Program-made: the position numbers and the translations under genes
The notes under the pieces: generated by a model
Databases searched by the model: none
Seen by the model: only the letters and a program-made list of their open reading frames with translations
What the model was told of the DNA's origin: nothing
Part shown: piece after piece, positions 44,450 through 45,592 of the stretch
Layout of the letters: each line of letters begins with the position of its first letter
Position numbering within the stretch: the first letter of the stretch is position 1
Source of the DNA: an uncultured cyanobacterium
GTDB lineage: Bacteria; Cyanobacteriota; Cyanobacteriia; CACIAM-69d
Length of the DNA stretch: 45,592 nt
Assembly (NCBI GenBank): GCA_937883785.1
Contig: CALGDE010000050.1
Coordinates: 1 to 45,592 of the forward strand
Reading direction: 5' to 3'

Positions 44450-44962
44450 CTAATTAAAGGGCTGCTCAATGACCTTCACCGGTGGCGAGCAGAATACGCA
44501 AAGCTCATTCGCTATTTCGACGGCTTCCTGGGGTGATTTATCCAGGTACATCGCCGTTAGGGAGAAATGCTCCCCCGCTCCAATAGCGCTGAATTCATTG
44601 ATTTTATCGATTAAATATCCGTCGGCTACTCGGAACACTTCATTGCCAAAGCCGATTAGGTATTCACTACGATGGGCGAAGCTACTGTCTTTACCGCTTG
44701 CCCAGCTATAGAACTCAACAATAAAGTCCAAAAATGCCTCCGTATTTGCCGCCTTGGGCTTATGGGTGCGGGCAAAGATTCGCATAAAGCTAAGCTCCAT
44801 GCTGAGTCCCACGCCGCCGATGACCATATCGTTCACTTCAAACAGCTTTGCCATATCCTGACCGGCAACCCGTTGGCTTTCTTTTAAGTAGCCAGACACC
44901 CGGATGCTGTCGGCTGCGAAGACCAGGCGATCAGGATATTTACGAACGGAAACAACGCTCAT
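44450..44962 (-). CDS. Small proteasome/HslV-like Ntn-hydrolase fold protein
   Basis: A 170-residue protein. The layout matches the proteasome-beta/HslV fold: strand MSVVSVRKYPDRLVFAADS, a second strand with the Lys segment DMAKLFEVNDMVIGGVG, and the late block FSAIGAGEHFSLTAMYLDKSP, then AVEIANELCVFCSPPVKVIE. After Met removal the chain begins with Ser, which could serve as the nucleophile in place of Thr1; Asp18 is then at position 17 as in HslV, and Lys39 stands in for Lys33. No HslU ATPase is adjacent. Activity is unproven; a non-proteolytic use is possible. It is about the same length as HslV. Confidence 0.7.
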   Translation of the reverse strand: MSVVSVRKYPDRLVFAADSIRVSGYLKESQRVAGQDMAKLFEVNDMVIGGVGLSMELSFMRIFARTHKPKAANTEAFLDFIVEFYSWASGKDSSFAHRSEYLIGFGNEVFRVADGYLIDKINEFSAIGAGEHFSLTAMYLDKSPQEAVEIANELCVFCSPPVKVIEQPFN

Positions 44963-45106
44963 AGGCTAATTTTTATTGGATGTATTTTATTTCGTGAATC
45001 CGACTCAAAATATAGGCTTCGATCCTAGCTCCCTCCTCAGTAAGAGTCCCTTGAGCTTTTGTGAATCTTCACGGATAGGTGTTGAATAATTTGGCACTAG
45101 GTTTTG

Positions 45107-45403
45107 TTATGCGAATTCCCAACTGCCGACGCTTACACTAGTTGCTCCTTGATCTTGCAGCAGACTCAGCAATTCTATGAACGCTGATACGGGCGCCGTT
45201 CCAAAATCAATGGAGAGTGATAAATATCCGTTTTCAAAGCAGGCATCCAACGAGTGAAGGAACCCAACCTCCGGACCTTGATTTGTATATTTCTCATCGA
45301 CATCGATAGCTTTTTCAAGCCAATCACGTAAGGGTGCTTCGTCTACTTCTTGTAAGTTAGTGCGAAGCTCAATTGCGTTCCAGATCATTGGCTCGACTGA
45401 CAC
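45107..45403 (-). CDS. Hypothetical protein with an unclear start
   Basis: A 98-residue chain from the GTG at 45403. The frame stays open without a stop up to 45538 and its upstream part reads like real protein (ITYYKGEAPQLVEVNLDQK), yet holds no ATG, GTG or TTG before the TAG at 45539-45541. So the gene either uses a rare start, has lost its start, or is frameshifted. The chain is acidic and soluble (LSLSIDFGTAPVSAFIELLSLL). I recognise no family. The last 190 bases of the window hold nothing else I can support. Confidence 0.55.
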   Translation of the reverse strand: MSVEPMIWNAIELRTNLQEVDEAPLRDWLEKAIDVDEKYTNQGPEVGFLHSLDACFENGYLSLSIDFGTAPVSAFIELLSLLQDQGATSVSVGSWEFA

Positions 45404-45592
45404 TGTTGTCTTGCCAAACTGGAAATATTGGCGCGGAACTTCTGTTTTCTGGTCAAGATTAACCTCAACCAGTTGCGGTGCCTCTCCTTTGTAATAAGTA
45501 ATGTCTATAGCGGCGACGGAGTGACTTAGGACAACAGTCTAATACCAATTCCCTAAATTCCAGCGACATGCAGCCCCTCGCATAGCCAATCC

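Overview
The window looks like a cyanobacterial chromosome segment. The HIP1 octamer GCGATCGC is scattered through most genes and many gene products are cyanobacterial types: magnesium chelatase subunit ChlD, cyanobacterial GshA, a DUF2499 (Ycf49-like) membrane protein, a ComFB-family protein, HspA and an ATPase of the FutC type. I cannot name the genus from the sequence alone. There is no phage, no complete insertion sequence, no CRISPR array and no rRNA; there is one tRNA.

Layout. 0.1-1.0 kb: tRNA-Val(CAC) and radC (-). 1.5-3.7 kb: a GT4 glycosyltransferase and dusA (+), probably co-transcribed. 3.9-6.0 kb: a LysM/M23 cell-wall peptidase (-), then about 1 kb of non-coding DNA. 7-10.3 kb: trmL, gshA and an HDAC-like deacetylase (all -). 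10.4-19.3 kb: a small hypothetical gene (+), a two-domain M16 peptidase (-), a FutC-like ATPase and a Nudix hydrolase (+), queF (-), and two unknown membrane proteins. 19.9-25.2 kb: hspA (+), pepP, a degenerate MBL-fold protein, trpG/pabA and DUF2499 (-), and a DMT exporter (+). 25.6-31.8 kb: ComFB-like gene and chlD (+), meeting tail to tail a histidine kinase and a PhnD-like lipoprotein (-). 32.3-34.3 kb: an ExbB-like gene (-) and a TPR gene (+) with overlapping divergent starts, then ruvA. 34.5-38.8 kb: a more AT-rich accessory stretch with a small NfeD-like OB protein, a ribbon-helix-helix regulator and an 899-residue HTH plus helical-repeat protein of unknown function. 38.8-45.6 kb: pentapeptide-repeat and TPR proteins, a GST, an SDR, gpsA, a cysteine-poor rpmJ, a small HslV/proteasome-like protein and a final unknown ORF.

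Most genes are single housekeeping or stress genes rather than long operons. The likely functional pairs are the PhnD-like binding protein with the neighbouring histidine kinase, and possibly the regulator genes of the 34.5-38.8 kb stretch.

The most unusual non-coding signal is a family of about 120-145 bp intergenic repeats with paired ends that differ in sequence but keep complementarity between copies. There are five good copies and at least two decayed ones, and they flank trmL, the ComFB gene and the PhnD gene. Other regulatory signals are a candidate RNA thermometer before hspA, a perfect 10-bp hairpin placed right at the predicted 5' end of the NfeD-like transcript, and a pair of TGTCYACA sites 32 bp apart before the ribbon-helix-helix gene.
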